Positions 14,264 through 22,305 of a stretch of 25,635 bases of DNA are shown piece after piece. Every line of letters begins with the position of its first letter. The first letter of the stretch is position 1. The DNA is taken from IMG/VR virus record IMGVR_UViG_3300008012_003973, positions 1 through 25,635 of that record, one strand, 5' to 3'. The stretch comes from a virus. The position numbers and the translations under genes are program-made. A model generated the notes under the pieces. It was not told the DNA's origin. It was given only the letters and a program-made list of their open reading frames with translations, and made no database searches.

Positions 14264-14948
14264 ATATATTTTTGATGTAGACGGTACCCTAACTCCTAGT
14301 CGTGGACTAATGGATCTAAACTTCAAAGCATGGTTTAACACATTCTGTCTAGTAAATGATGTGTATCTAGTAACTGGCAGTGACAGAGATAAAACATTTG
14401 AGCAAATTGGACATACTATAGATCTTGCTAAAGTTGTATTCAATTGTTCAGGTAATGATATTTGGAGTGCTGGTGTAAACGTTCGCAGAAGTGAATGGAC
14501 GATGCCGGACACATTGCGTAGTATGCTCAATGGTTGGCTACAACAAAGTAGTTTTGTATTACGGACAGGTAATCATATAGAAGAACGACCAGGATGTGCA
14601 AACTTTTCAATTGTTGGCAGAAACGCTACGCTAGGTGAACGTAAACTTTATATCGAGCATGATGAGAGTATGCGTGAACGAGAAACGATTGCACACCAAA
14701 TTAATTCACATTATGAAGATATAACTGCAACTATAGGCGGAGAAACAGGTATAGACATTTACCCTACGGGCTGTGACAAAGGGCAAGTGTTTTATGAATT
14801 TAACGATCATGATACGCTATACTTTTTTGGTGATAAAGTTTTGCCCGGCGGCAATGACTACCCACTTGCAAAACTACTAAAGCACCCAAGTAAAGTGTTT
14901 GCTGTTACTGACTGGCGAGACACATGGCAGATTTTAAAAGATCTATGA
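14247..14948 (+). CDS. Eukaryotic-type phosphomannomutase (HAD-IIB family)
   Basis: Interconverts mannose-6-phosphate and mannose-1-phosphate in the known family. 233 aa. FDVDGTLTPSR at 9-19 carries the catalytic D10 and D12. GNHIEERPGCANFSIVGR matches the cap-domain substrate loop of PMM (EFRNGMLNVSPIGR). DIYPTGCDKGQ and FFGDKVLPGGNDYPLA match the last HAD motif with the Lys and metal-binding Asp pair. Bacteria usually use the unrelated ManB/AlgC type, so this is the PMM2-like class. Mannose-1-phosphate would feed GDP-mannose-derived sugars. Slightly shorter than human PMM2 (246 aa). Coupled to the next gene by ATGA. Confidence 0.85.
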   Translation: MKMTIKYIFDVDGTLTPSRGLMDLNFKAWFNTFCLVNDVYLVTGSDRDKTFEQIGHTIDLAKVVFNCSGNDIWSAGVNVRRSEWTMPDTLRSMLNGWLQQSSFVLRTGNHIEERPGCANFSIVGRNATLGERKLYIEHDESMRERETIAHQINSHYEDITATIGGETGIDIYPTGCDKGQVFYEFNDHDTLYFFGDKVLPGGNDYPLAKLLKHPSKVFAVTDWRDTWQILKDL

Positions 14949-15709
14949 AAATAGCAGTTGCTGGATATGGTGTACTAGGAAAGGTACATGTTGAATTATT
15001 ACAGCCTCACTTTGATATTATGATCTACGATCCTCCTTTGGGATATAAAACAAAACTAAAACACTGTGACGGATTAATTATTTGTTTACCTACTCCTACT
15101 ATTAACGGAGTATGCAATATTGATCAATTTATTCCGGTAATTAAAAAAGCACCTAATGTTCCTATTTTAGTTAGAAGTACTATTAGTATAGAAAGCTGGC
15201 GAAAACTACAATACGAGTTTCCTAAGTATAGTTTTACATTTTCTCCAGAATTTTTACGTGAGGCTACTGCTGATGAAGACTTTAAGAGTATTCAATACAT
15301 GGTAATGGGAGGTGGCAGTACGCATTTCTGGTCAGACATATTCCATCAAGGATATAACAAATCAATTAACATTGTACAACAAGAAGCCGAAGAACTTATT
15401 TTAACAAAATATCTAAGAAATAGTTTTTTGGCTACTAAGGTTGCATTTTTTAATCAAGCATACGAACTATGCGAATCCTTGGGTGTAGATTTTGAAAAAG
15501 TTGCACTCGGTGTAGGAAATGATAGCAGAATTGGCCATAGTCATATGTCAATTACACCCGAGCGTGGATATGGTGGTAAGTGCCTTCCTAAAGATGTAAA
15601 AGCAATAATAGGTACAGCAAAACAACAAAATGTTAAACTTAGTATCGTAGAAGAAATAGATTCTTATAATGAGAGTATAAGAGATGAAAATTTTAATAAC
15701 CGGTCATAA
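14945..15709 (+). CDS. Short UDP-glucose/GDP-mannose dehydrogenase-like protein
   Basis: ATG 14945 (ATGA overlap) is preferred to an earlier in-frame codon because MKIAVAGYGVLG starts the Rossmann GxGxxG motif. The family oxidises a nucleotide sugar to the uronate with NAD. SPEFLREA at 100-107, NSFLATKVAFFN and the catalytic Cys motif GYGGKCLPKD (C213) are all present. The protein is 254 aa, against about 390-450 for usual enzymes: it ends soon after the central domain and lacks the C-terminal UDP-binding domain. Overlaps the epimerase by 26 bases. The missing domain could be supplied in trans or the enzyme could act on another substrate. Confidence 0.85.
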   Translation: MKIAVAGYGVLGKVHVELLQPHFDIMIYDPPLGYKTKLKHCDGLIICLPTPTINGVCNIDQFIPVIKKAPNVPILVRSTISIESWRKLQYEFPKYSFTFSPEFLREATADEDFKSIQYMVMGGGSTHFWSDIFHQGYNKSINIVQQEAEELILTKYLRNSFLATKVAFFNQAYELCESLGVDFEKVALGVGNDSRIGHSHMSITPERGYGGKCLPKDVKAIIGTAKQQNVKLSIVEEIDSYNESIRDENFNNRS

Positions 15710-16415
15710 AGGATTTATAGGTTCACACTTATATAATTTAATATCCGGAGGTAAGCACGAGATAATCGGAATAGACTTGCAAGATGGAGACGACTTGCTA
15801 ACTTGTGATCTTCCTGAAGTTGATATGATTATACACTTAGCTGGTAAAAGTGGTGTAAGAGAAAGCATGGGAGACCCAGCAGCATATTGGCGTAACAATG
15901 TGGAAGTATCTAAAAGAATATTTGATAGGTATCACGATAAACGAATAATATGGGCTAGTTCAAGTAGTGCATATGAACCTCATCTAAATCCTTATGCTGC
16001 GAGCAAATTTGTTATAGAAGAAGCAGCAGCTTGTAATATCAATATATTAGGAATGAGATTTCATACAGTATATTCTAGTACACCAAGAAAAGGAATGTTT
16101 TTACAAAAGTTAATAGATAACGAACTTGAATACGTTACAACACACTATAGAGATTTTGTACATATAGATGACCTATGTACAGGAATTGTACTTTGCTTAT
16201 GGAGTAACATAACAGGTGAATTAGATATCGGATCAGGGATACCTGTTAAAGTCCGTGACTTAGCTCCTAATCTTCCTATCCGTCTAAATACCCCGAACGA
16301 AAGAGAGTACACCTGTGCTAACTTAGAAATAATTAATACCTTAGGCTACAAACCTAAATATAACATACAAAACTTCTTGACAAACAAGGACTTAGATAAT
16401 ATAATTTATATATGA
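15684..16415 (+). CDS. NAD-dependent epimerase/dehydratase (extended SDR)
   Basis: 243 aa. GHKGFIGSH at 7-15 is the NAD-binding glycine motif (GxxGxxG), HLAGKSGV near 51-58 is the expected second contact, and SSSSAYEP...YAASK gives catalytic Y104 and K108. RDFVHIDDLCTGI is the substrate-domain signature of UDP-glucose epimerase relatives. Shorter than typical GalE (about 340 aa), with a reduced C-terminal domain. It starts within the dehydrogenase gene, making a tight sugar-nucleotide pair. Its 3' end contains the promoter at 16377-16405. Confidence 0.9.
   Translation: MKILITGHKGFIGSHLYNLISGGKHEIIGIDLQDGDDLLTCDLPEVDMIIHLAGKSGVRESMGDPAAYWRNNVEVSKRIFDRYHDKRIIWASSSSAYEPHLNPYAASKFVIEEAAACNINILGMRFHTVYSSTPRKGMFLQKLIDNELEYVTTHYRDFVHIDDLCTGIVLCLWSNITGELDIGSGIPVKVRDLAPNLPIRLNTPNEREYTCANLEIINTLGYKPKYNIQNFLTNKDLDNIIYI
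16377..16405 (+). promoter_or_regulatory. Consensus sigma-70 promoter upstream of the clamp-like and DpdA genes
   Basis: TTGACA (16377-16382), 17-base spacer, TATAAT (16400-16405): both hexamers perfect. It lies inside the last codons of the epimerase gene and drives ATG 16429, which has TTGGAGA as RBS at 16416-16422. Likely an early promoter. Confidence 0.85.
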
Positions 16416-16428
16416 TTGGAGAATATAT

Positions 16429-17172
16429 ATGAAAGACATTTTACAAGACATCGTTGCACACACACATTCACTAGGATTTTTAAGTCTTGTGAAGGTTACT
16501 AACGAAGATAACGAAACTACTATGAATAGTATGGCTGAAAATAGAGCCGTTGTTATGAGTGCAGCAACGCATAATAAAGTTACAGAATTTACTGGTACAT
16601 TTGGTATGACTAATTTAGACAAACTAAATTTGCATTTGAAGAATCCAGAGTATCAAAAAGATGCAAAAATTGAAGTTGTAAAGGCTGAACGTAACGGAGA
16701 AGTAGTTCCAACACATATTCACTTTGAAAACTCAATAGGCGACTTTGAAAACAATTATCGCTTTATGGCAAAAGCAATTATTGAAGAGCAATTAAAAACT
16801 GTAAAGTTTAAAGGTGCTCAATGGAATGTAGAATTTACACCAAGTGTAGCCAGTATTGCTAGATTAAAATTACAAAGTGATGCGCATAGCGATATGGAGA
16901 ACTTTAATGTGTACACAAAAGACACAGGTGATGTAACCGATTTGTATTTTAGTTTTGGTGACGAAAGTACACACAGTGGCGAGTTTGTGTTTCAAAATAA
17001 CGTAAACGGATCGTTACAAGGTAAATTTACTTGGCCAGTATCTGAAGTAAAATCTATTTTAAACTTATCAGGCGACACAACTATGTCTATTTCAAATCAA
17101 GGTGCTATGCAAATTAGTGTTAATAGCGGAATGGCAACCTATGATTATATACTACCTGCGAAAACAAAATAA
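16429..17172 (+). CDS. Putative sliding-clamp-like protein, 247 aa
   Basis: Beta-rich, without enzymatic motifs or membrane segments. The N-terminal part (TTMNSMAENRAVVMSAATH) and the C-terminal part (WPVSEVKSILNLSGDTTMSI, then GMATYDYILPA) have the repeated strand-helix pattern of PCNA/gp45-type clamp domains, and I recall similar proteins called sliding clamp in marine T4-like phages. It sits behind a perfect promoter and directly before dpdA (stop and start overlap by one base). A processivity or other DNA-tracking role is plausible. Identity rests on pattern memory and could be wrong. Confidence 0.5.
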   Translation: MKDILQDIVAHTHSLGFLSLVKVTNEDNETTMNSMAENRAVVMSAATHNKVTEFTGTFGMTNLDKLNLHLKNPEYQKDAKIEVVKAERNGEVVPTHIHFENSIGDFENNYRFMAKAIIEEQLKTVKFKGAQWNVEFTPSVASIARLKLQSDAHSDMENFNVYTKDTGDVTDLYFSFGDESTHSGEFVFQNNVNGSLQGKFTWPVSEVKSILNLSGDTTMSISNQGAMQISVNSGMATYDYILPAKTK

Positions 17173-18710
17173 TGAGAACAGATCTTACTGAAGCACAAGA
17201 AGATTATGCACACTTTCTTCCTGCACTAAGTGGTTTCTATGCTACTTATGTAGGTAAACAACGTTTTGAAGAATACGTTCCTAAAGATCGTATCCCTTCT
17301 TTTTGGAATAGCGGTATAGAAAGTTTAAATTATCTTAATGCTAAAGAAGGTCAATTCCAATATAAATGGAGCTTATATTCAGCAGGACATGCTGACTTGG
17401 ATACAACTAAAGTTGTTCCTAAAGAAGACATGGTACGTAATAGAGATAGAGAAAACACTTGGTTACTAGGTGACTCAGGTGGCTTCCAGATTGGTAAAGG
17501 TGTTTGGGAAGGCGACTGGAAAGATCCCAACTGTCCTAAAGCACAAGCAAAACGTGATGGCGTTCTTCGTTGGATGGATGCTTACATGGACTATGGAATG
17601 ATACTTGATATTCCAGCCTGGGTTGCACGTTCTCCTAAAGGAGCAAAAGCAACAGGTATTAGTACATATCAAGATGCTGTGAACGCTACACGTATCAACA
17701 ACGACTACTGGATGAAACATAGAACCGGATCTTGTAAATTCTTAAATGTATTACAAGGTGAAACACATAAAGATGCCAACGACTGGTATGAACAGATGAA
17801 AGATTACTGCGATCCAATCAAATACCCAGACAATCATTTTAATGGCTGGTCAATGGGTGGTCAGAACATGTGCGATGTTGATCTTGTTTTAAAACGTTTA
17901 GTTACACTTCATTTTGATAATTTGCTACAAGAAGGTTATCATGATGTTATGCACTTCCTTGGTACTAGTAAATTAGAATGGGCTTGTTTACTAACTGACA
18001 TACAAAGAGCAGTTCGTAAGTATTATAATCCTAGTTTTATGATTACATTTGATTGTGCTTCTCCTTTCTTAGCAACTGCTAACGGACAAGTATATACATC
18101 AAACGAAACACCTGATAGAGGCAAATGGACGTATCGAATGTTGCCGAGTGTAGACGAACTTAAATATGCAACTGATACTAGAACATTTCAAAATGCTACA
18201 GTACAAGATGGAATATTTCCTAAGTTCGAAAATAGCCCGTTAACTGATGGTTTACTGGTTAATGAAGTATGTATATACAACAAAGGCGATAGAAATAAGA
18301 TAGGTACACCTAAGGTACTAGCAGGCGAAGTTGAACTGGATAAGAATGATCAACCGGTGCTTGACGAAAATGGATCACCAATTGTTAGGAAAAAAGACAG
18401 CACTAGTTGGGATAGTTTTAGTTACGCTATACAAATGGGTCATAATGTATGGAGTCATATTAATGCAGTACAAGAAGCAAATAGACAATACGATAATGGT
18501 GTTGTGCCTAACATGCTTGTGCAAGAAAAACATGATAGAATCTTTTTTAGAGATGTAGTAGATAGAATTTTCTCTTGTACAAATAAAGAAGAATCTATTA
18601 AACTTATAGACGAACATTCTATGTTTTGGACAGAAATTCCCGGAACTAGAGGTGCAATTGGTAAAAAGACTGTAAATAACCAAACGTACTTCGGAGAGTT
18701 ATTTGAGTGA
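17172..18710 (+). CDS. dpdA: DpdA-like tRNA-guanine transglycosylase-family DNA 7-deazaguanine transglycosylase
   Basis: A 512-aa TGT-fold protein. Motifs in order: LLGDSGGFQIGKG with D101 (the TGT DSGGFQ base-binding motif), DIPAW with D146, VLQGE at 193-197 (TGT VQGG), GWSMGG at 225-230 (TGT GLAVGE region), VMHFLGTSK, and ITFDCASP with D294, the probable nucleophile. The Zn-binding CxCxxC of classical TGT is not visible near the C-terminus. In characterised phages DpdA exchanges guanine in DNA for preQ0 or a derivative and protects against restriction. folE, queE and a QueD-like gene in the same window argue for DNA rather than tRNA as target. That target is inferred from context. Confidence 0.8.
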   Translation: MRTDLTEAQEDYAHFLPALSGFYATYVGKQRFEEYVPKDRIPSFWNSGIESLNYLNAKEGQFQYKWSLYSAGHADLDTTKVVPKEDMVRNRDRENTWLLGDSGGFQIGKGVWEGDWKDPNCPKAQAKRDGVLRWMDAYMDYGMILDIPAWVARSPKGAKATGISTYQDAVNATRINNDYWMKHRTGSCKFLNVLQGETHKDANDWYEQMKDYCDPIKYPDNHFNGWSMGGQNMCDVDLVLKRLVTLHFDNLLQEGYHDVMHFLGTSKLEWACLLTDIQRAVRKYYNPSFMITFDCASPFLATANGQVYTSNETPDRGKWTYRMLPSVDELKYATDTRTFQNATVQDGIFPKFENSPLTDGLLVNEVCIYNKGDRNKIGTPKVLAGEVELDKNDQPVLDENGSPIVRKKDSTSWDSFSYAIQMGHNVWSHINAVQEANRQYDNGVVPNMLVQEKHDRIFFRDVVDRIFSCTNKEESIKLIDEHSMFWTEIPGTRGAIGKKTVNNQTYFGELFE

Positions 18711-18897
18711 AAAGCCATTTAATAAAGTTATGAAGATGCAATTAGATAAATTATATAAAGAGCATAAAGAACTTGACAATAAAATAAAAATACTATATAA
18801 TAATTATACAAGCGGAGACGAGCTATACCGCCTAAAAACTAAAAAATTGTGGCTCAAGGATGAAATATACAGAATCGAACGACGGTTGAAGGACTAA
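18703..18897 (+). CDS. DUF465 (YdcH)-like coiled-coil protein, 64 aa
   Basis: TTG 18703 is chosen as start because GGAG at 18693-18696 precedes it at six bases; ATG 18730 is the alternative. The protein follows the DUF465 pattern: LYKEHKELDNKI, a short turn with SGDELYRLKTKKLWLKDEI, then a final basic helix. Members are small helical hairpins of unclear function. It overlaps the dpdA end by eight bases and so is probably coexpressed with it. Confidence 0.7.
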   Translation: MSEKPFNKVMKMQLDKLYKEHKELDNKIKILYNNYTSGDELYRLKTKKLWLKDEIYRIERRLKD

Positions 18898-18900
18898 AAA

Positions 18901-19425
18901 GTGAGAAGAGAATACCAAGATGGTGAAGCAGACGATGCGTCCTTCTTTATAGGGATAGAAGTTGAGCAAACACCGGCATTTGGTTTACGAACCTTATTTG
19001 TCGATGGCGTGCAACGTGAAGATAAAATAAAACAGTTATACGAAAACAATAACTGTAAACACATATTTTTTGGTGCTAATCATAGTTTTAGCCCTGCCGC
19101 TGGTGTATCTGAAGAATGGGCTCCTTGGGAAAATTTAATCTTAAGTTTCCTAAAACAAGATTATCTTTGCACACTAGATATTCCTATGCAATGTGTAGAA
19201 AACTTTCACGAAGGCGGATTATGTGAATTTGATAACTTTATTCCGCAAATAAGAGTCCCGATACCATATGTTAAATTATGGAACTATAATACAATGGTTA
19301 AGATAGATGACAAATCTTACAGAGCAACTAATCCAGGTGTCTGGTGTCACAGTCTACATGACTTAATGGCACATGACAAATTTACTGATTGGTTAAAATA
19401 TCGTAACGATGTTATCTTAAAATGA
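18901..19425 (+). CDS. Conserved marine-phage protein of unknown function, 174 aa
   Basis: Starts with GTG 18901, three bases after the previous stop. Alpha/beta appearance: FFIGIEVEQTPAFGLRTLFV, then CKHIFFGANHSF, YLCTLDIP and a conserved-looking end NPGVWCHSLHDL. I recall close relatives in marine T4-like phages, always uncharacterised. It is sandwiched between dpdA and the QueD-like gene, with an ATGA overlap to the latter, so a role in the same base-modification pathway is a reasonable hypothesis. Four cysteines and several His might bind metal, but no standard motif is seen. Confidence 0.65.
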   Translation: MRREYQDGEADDASFFIGIEVEQTPAFGLRTLFVDGVQREDKIKQLYENNNCKHIFFGANHSFSPAAGVSEEWAPWENLILSFLKQDYLCTLDIPMQCVENFHEGGLCEFDNFIPQIRVPIPYVKLWNYNTMVKIDDKSYRATNPGVWCHSLHDLMAHDKFTDWLKYRNDVILK

Positions 19426-19880
19426 CCGAAGAAGCACAGCAAGAATCATATTACAATTACATGAAACGGCGTAACAAAGAAGAGGACGCTAAGATGTCTA
19501 AACTAGAAAATGCAAAACGCAGCATCTGGGTAACGTTTACCAAAGAAGGTATTCATAAGTATCCAGCAGCGTTAGAAGATCCAGCACTAGCAACAGGGGA
19601 TGAATATGATGTAAGCTTCTTAGGCTATCCACATCGTCATACGTTTCATTTTAAAGTGCAGATACAAGTAACACACAATGACAGAGATATTGAGTTTATC
19701 CAATTCAAACGTTGGTTGGAAAACTTATATAAAGAAGATCTACTTCAGTTAGACTATAAGTCATGCGAGATGATCGCAGACGATTTGTACTTACAGATTA
19801 ACGAAAAGTATCCAGGCCGTTTTGTAGTCATCGATGTAGCCGAAGATGGCGAAAACGGCTGCCAAATAGTATATCCATAA
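19422..19880 (+). CDS. Divergent QueD/6-pyruvoyl-tetrahydropterin synthase-like T-fold protein
   Basis: 152 aa from ATG 19422; ATG 19494, behind GAGG at 19482-19485, is an equally good start giving 128 aa, near the usual QueD size. Alignment by eye to E. coli QueD: GIHKYPAA for AAHRLPHV (first Zn His), PHRHTFHFKVQI for LHGHSFMVRL (second and third Zn His), DIEFIQFKRWLE for GWIIDFAELK, KSCEMIADDLY for TSEVLAKWIW, and VIDVAEDGENGCQIVY for VMVKETCTAGCIY (catalytic Glu region). The catalytic Cys and the LDHHxLN motif of QueD are not found. QueD turns dihydroneopterin triphosphate into carboxy-tetrahydropterin, the step between FolE and QueE. Divergence leaves true activity open. Confidence 0.6.
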   Translation: MTEEAQQESYYNYMKRRNKEEDAKMSKLENAKRSIWVTFTKEGIHKYPAALEDPALATGDEYDVSFLGYPHRHTFHFKVQIQVTHNDRDIEFIQFKRWLENLYKEDLLQLDYKSCEMIADDLYLQINEKYPGRFVVIDVAEDGENGCQIVYP

Positions 19881-19901
19881 GACATAATAAAGGGAACCAT
19901 A

Positions 19902-20090
19902 ATGTCGATCAATAACCCAGTTGTTAATAAAATTTTTAGTGACTTAGACGAATACCGCGACTATTGCCGTTTTGAAGGCAAGGTCTTTGATGAAAAAGCT
20001 CTTTATAAGAGAGACGACCGTAATTGGCAAGCGTACGAAAAGTACAAGAACTGGTTACGTGCAAAGGCAAGAAACGCAAATAGGCGTTAG
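19902..20090 (+). CDS. Small conserved phage protein, 62 aa
   Basis: ATG 19902 follows AAGGGA. The sequence MSINNPVVNKIFSDLDEYRDYCRFEGKVFDEK (in parts: IFSDLDEYRDYCRFEG, KVFDEKALYK) then WQAYEKYKNWLRAK is of a type I recall from many marine T4-like phages. Helical, basic at the end. Function unknown. Confidence 0.7.
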   Translation: MSINNPVVNKIFSDLDEYRDYCRFEGKVFDEKALYKRDDRNWQAYEKYKNWLRAKARNANRR

Positions 20091-20092
20091 TT

Positions 20093-21157
20093 ATGACAAT
20101 CTATATTGTAGATATAGAAGCCGTCGACACTCGATATACTAAGCAGTGGAAGACACATTTACCAGAACAGATACGGCTTGCAACTAATCAAACAGTTGAA
20201 GTCGTATCTGGGGGAGAGACGCCTCAGGCTACTACGCCTGGGGCTTTTCTTAACTTCGGAGGCACTAATGTATACAAGTCTAAGCAACTTGAACTAATTG
20301 GTGAAATGTTTTGTGATGGGATAATTAAAGACAATGATTACTTTTTATACACAGATGCTTGGAACCCAACTGTTATTCAGTTACGGTATATGGCAGAGTT
20401 ATTGGGAGTACGTATTAGAGTCGGAGGGCTTTGGCACGCCGGCTCCTACGACCCTGCAGATTTCCTTGGACGACTAATAGGCGATAAGCCTTGGGTCAGA
20501 CATGCTGAAATGTCAATGTTTGAATGCTATGATCATAACTTCTTTGCAACTGACTTCCATATTGATATGTTTACAGATGTAATGATGGAAGACTATAATA
20601 TTGATTATGATAAAATACATCGTGTAGGCTGGCCTATGGAATATTTGTCAGATGAACTATGTATTTCAGAATACGACGAACAAGAAAAACGTAACTTAAT
20701 ACTCTTTCCGCATCGAGTAGCGCCTGAGAAGCAAGTTGAAATATTTAGAGACTTAGCAGAGTCTATGCCTGAATATGAATTTGTTATATGTCAAGAGCAG
20801 GAACTATCCAAGCACGAATATCACAAACTATTAGGTCAAGCAAAGGTTGTGTTTAGTGCGAACTTGCAAGAGACATTAGGTATTAGTTGGTATGAAGGTG
20901 CGTTGTTGGATGCTATTCCAATGGTGCCTGATAGATTAAGTTACAGTGAAATGGCTAGAGATAAATTTAAATATCCTAGCGAATGGACAGAGAACTTTGA
21001 TGCATATATTGCAAACAAAGATAAAGTAATCGCAAAATTAAGAGACTACATTGAAAATTACGACACTTATGAATTTGATATCTACGAACAAGCTGCGACA
21101 CTTTCACATAACTATTTCTCTGGTAAAGCATTATATGGAGCAATTGCTAATGAGTGA
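20093..21157 (+). CDS. GT-B family glycosyltransferase
   Basis: 354 aa, no membrane segment. The C-terminal half shows the donor-binding domain of GT4-type enzymes: LILFPHRVAPEKQVEIF (220s), FVICQEQ, AKVVFSANLQETLGISWYEGALLDAIPMVP with the E...G...E motif. The N-terminal half is the acceptor domain, with TTPGAFLNFGGTN as a conserved-looking loop. T4-like phages use glycosyltransferases to decorate DNA bases, and marine relatives carry this type without known acceptor. Position beside the 7-deazaguanine genes makes DNA a possible target, but a protein or surface glycan is equally open. An intrinsic-terminator-like hairpin lies in its first 55 codons. Confidence 0.8.
   Translation: MTIYIVDIEAVDTRYTKQWKTHLPEQIRLATNQTVEVVSGGETPQATTPGAFLNFGGTNVYKSKQLELIGEMFCDGIIKDNDYFLYTDAWNPTVIQLRYMAELLGVRIRVGGLWHAGSYDPADFLGRLIGDKPWVRHAEMSMFECYDHNFFATDFHIDMFTDVMMEDYNIDYDKIHRVGWPMEYLSDELCISEYDEQEKRNLILFPHRVAPEKQVEIFRDLAESMPEYEFVICQEQELSKHEYHKLLGQAKVVFSANLQETLGISWYEGALLDAIPMVPDRLSYSEMARDKFKYPSEWTENFDAYIANKDKVIAKLRDYIENYDTYEFDIYEQAATLSHNYFSGKALYGAIANE
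20221..20251 (+). terminator. Terminator-like hairpin inside the glycosyltransferase gene
   Basis: GCCTCAGGC (20221-20229), loop TACTAC, GCCTGGGGC (20236-20244), then TTTTCTT. The 9-bp stem has one G-T wobble and is far more GC-rich than its surroundings. It is in codons 43-53. It may act as an attenuator or be a by-product of a constrained protein loop. Confidence 0.45.
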
Positions 21158-21515
21158 TAAAGATAATGATTATGTTTTTGATATTACAAGTGAGTGGATA
21201 ACAAAAGATATGGATACCAATGTTACTATAGACACATCTATAAACGAAGATCTATATACTGTGGATGGTATTAGTGTTAGTACTATTACTCTAGGTCCAG
21301 ATACTATTACACTTGAAGATTCAACTCGTTGGGATGGTATTACTTGGGAACAAACTGAGTTTGTAGATATAATGCCTAGTTTAGACAAAATCAATAATAT
21401 GTGCGAACACTATCCTGCACTTGAAAAAGCATTTGAAAATCTTAAATCTATCTACAAAATGGTACATCAAGACTATGTAGGTAACCATGAAAAAGATGAC
21501 GAGGTGCCGTTTTAA
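21150..21515 (+). CDS. Hypothetical acidic protein, 121 aa
   Basis: The frame is open from 21051, but that part is a shadow of the glycosyltransferase; ATG 21150 overlaps its stop by eight bases. The product is acidic, with beta-like repeats (VDGISVSTITLGPDTITLED) followed by a helical end. No known motif. The stop overlaps the next start by one base. Confidence 0.6.
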   Translation: MSDKDNDYVFDITSEWITKDMDTNVTIDTSINEDLYTVDGISVSTITLGPDTITLEDSTRWDGITWEQTEFVDIMPSLDKINNMCEHYPALEKAFENLKSIYKMVHQDYVGNHEKDDEVPF

Positions 21516-21739
21516 TGCAACATACAATTGAAGATCTAATTAAACGTATAAATGTTATGCACGACTTGGCGATTCAAGTGCATCGTTTACGCAACGAGTT
21601 TTCTGAACAGGCAGAAAAAGATTACGACCATGACACTTGCAATCATTTAATAGAGCAGATACAATCTATGGCATTAGGAATTGCAAACGACAAACAAGGC
21701 ACCGAAATTAAAACTGAAATGGAGTACAAAAGTGAATAA
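21515..21739 (+). CDS. Hypothetical helical protein, 74 aa
   Basis: Almost entirely helical, with heptad-like spacing (IEDLIKRINVMHDLAIQVHRL, split at IEDLIKRINVMH and DLAIQVHRLRNEF). Starts at the last base of the previous stop. Its end overlaps the phosphoribosyltransferase start. No family recognised. Confidence 0.6.
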   Translation: MQHTIEDLIKRINVMHDLAIQVHRLRNEFSEQAEKDYDHDTCNHLIEQIQSMALGIANDKQGTEIKTEMEYKSE

Positions 21740-22280
21740 AAAACACTATAATTGGGAAGATGTACATAAAACAGCAGCACATATTGCATTACAAATGTAC
21801 AAAGACAACTGGCGGCCTGACTATATTGTAGGTATTACCAGAGGCGGAATGCCTTTAGCAGTTATACTAAGTCACATGTTAGACATACCATGTAATGCAC
21901 TCAAAGTTAGTTTACGAGATGACGACAGAGAAAGTGAAAGTAACTGCTGGATGGCAGAAGATGCTTTTGGTTACTTGCAAGCATATGACAGAGATGGCAT
22001 TTTTGAAAAGTCGACTAATCATCCGGATAAAAAGAAAAACATACTTATCGTAGATGATATCAACGACACTGGTGCTACGTTTAACTGGATTAAACAAGAT
22101 TGGCAAAGTGGATGTTTGCCTGATCATCCTAATTGGGATACTGTATGGGGCCAGAATGTAAGATTTGCTGTAATGACAGAAAATCTAAGCAGCGATTTCG
22201 GTGAAGTAAGATACTATTGGGACGAAGTAAATAAAGCAGAAGAAGATATTTGGTTAGTATACCCATATGAGTACGATTAG
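21732..22280 (+). CDS. Type I phosphoribosyltransferase (purine salvage-like)
   Basis: Start is GTG 21732, with GGAG at 21721-21724 seven bases upstream; the frame before it overlaps the previous gene. 182 aa. ILIVDDINDTGAT at 104-116 is the PRPP-binding motif and GITRGGMPLAV near 34-44 is the pyrophosphate loop. The layout resembles xanthine/hypoxanthine-guanine phosphoribosyltransferases. It could salvage purines for phage DNA, or handle a deazapurine base given the neighbouring pathway; the base specificity is not readable from sequence. Confidence 0.85.
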   Translation: MNKKHYNWEDVHKTAAHIALQMYKDNWRPDYIVGITRGGMPLAVILSHMLDIPCNALKVSLRDDDRESESNCWMAEDAFGYLQAYDRDGIFEKSTNHPDKKKNILIVDDINDTGATFNWIKQDWQSGCLPDHPNWDTVWGQNVRFAVMTENLSSDFGEVRYYWDEVNKAEEDIWLVYPYEYD

Positions 22281-22298
22281 TTAAACTAGCATTTAATG

Positions 22299-22305
22299 AT
22301 AAATA
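22299..22305 (+). promoter_or_regulatory. Putative T4-type late promoter
   Basis: ATAAATA in GATAAATAAC, identical to the decamer at 9020-9029. It lies 19 bases upstream of ATG 22325, whose RBS is GGAG at 22314-22317. Located in the 44-base gap after the phosphoribosyltransferase gene. Confidence 0.45.
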
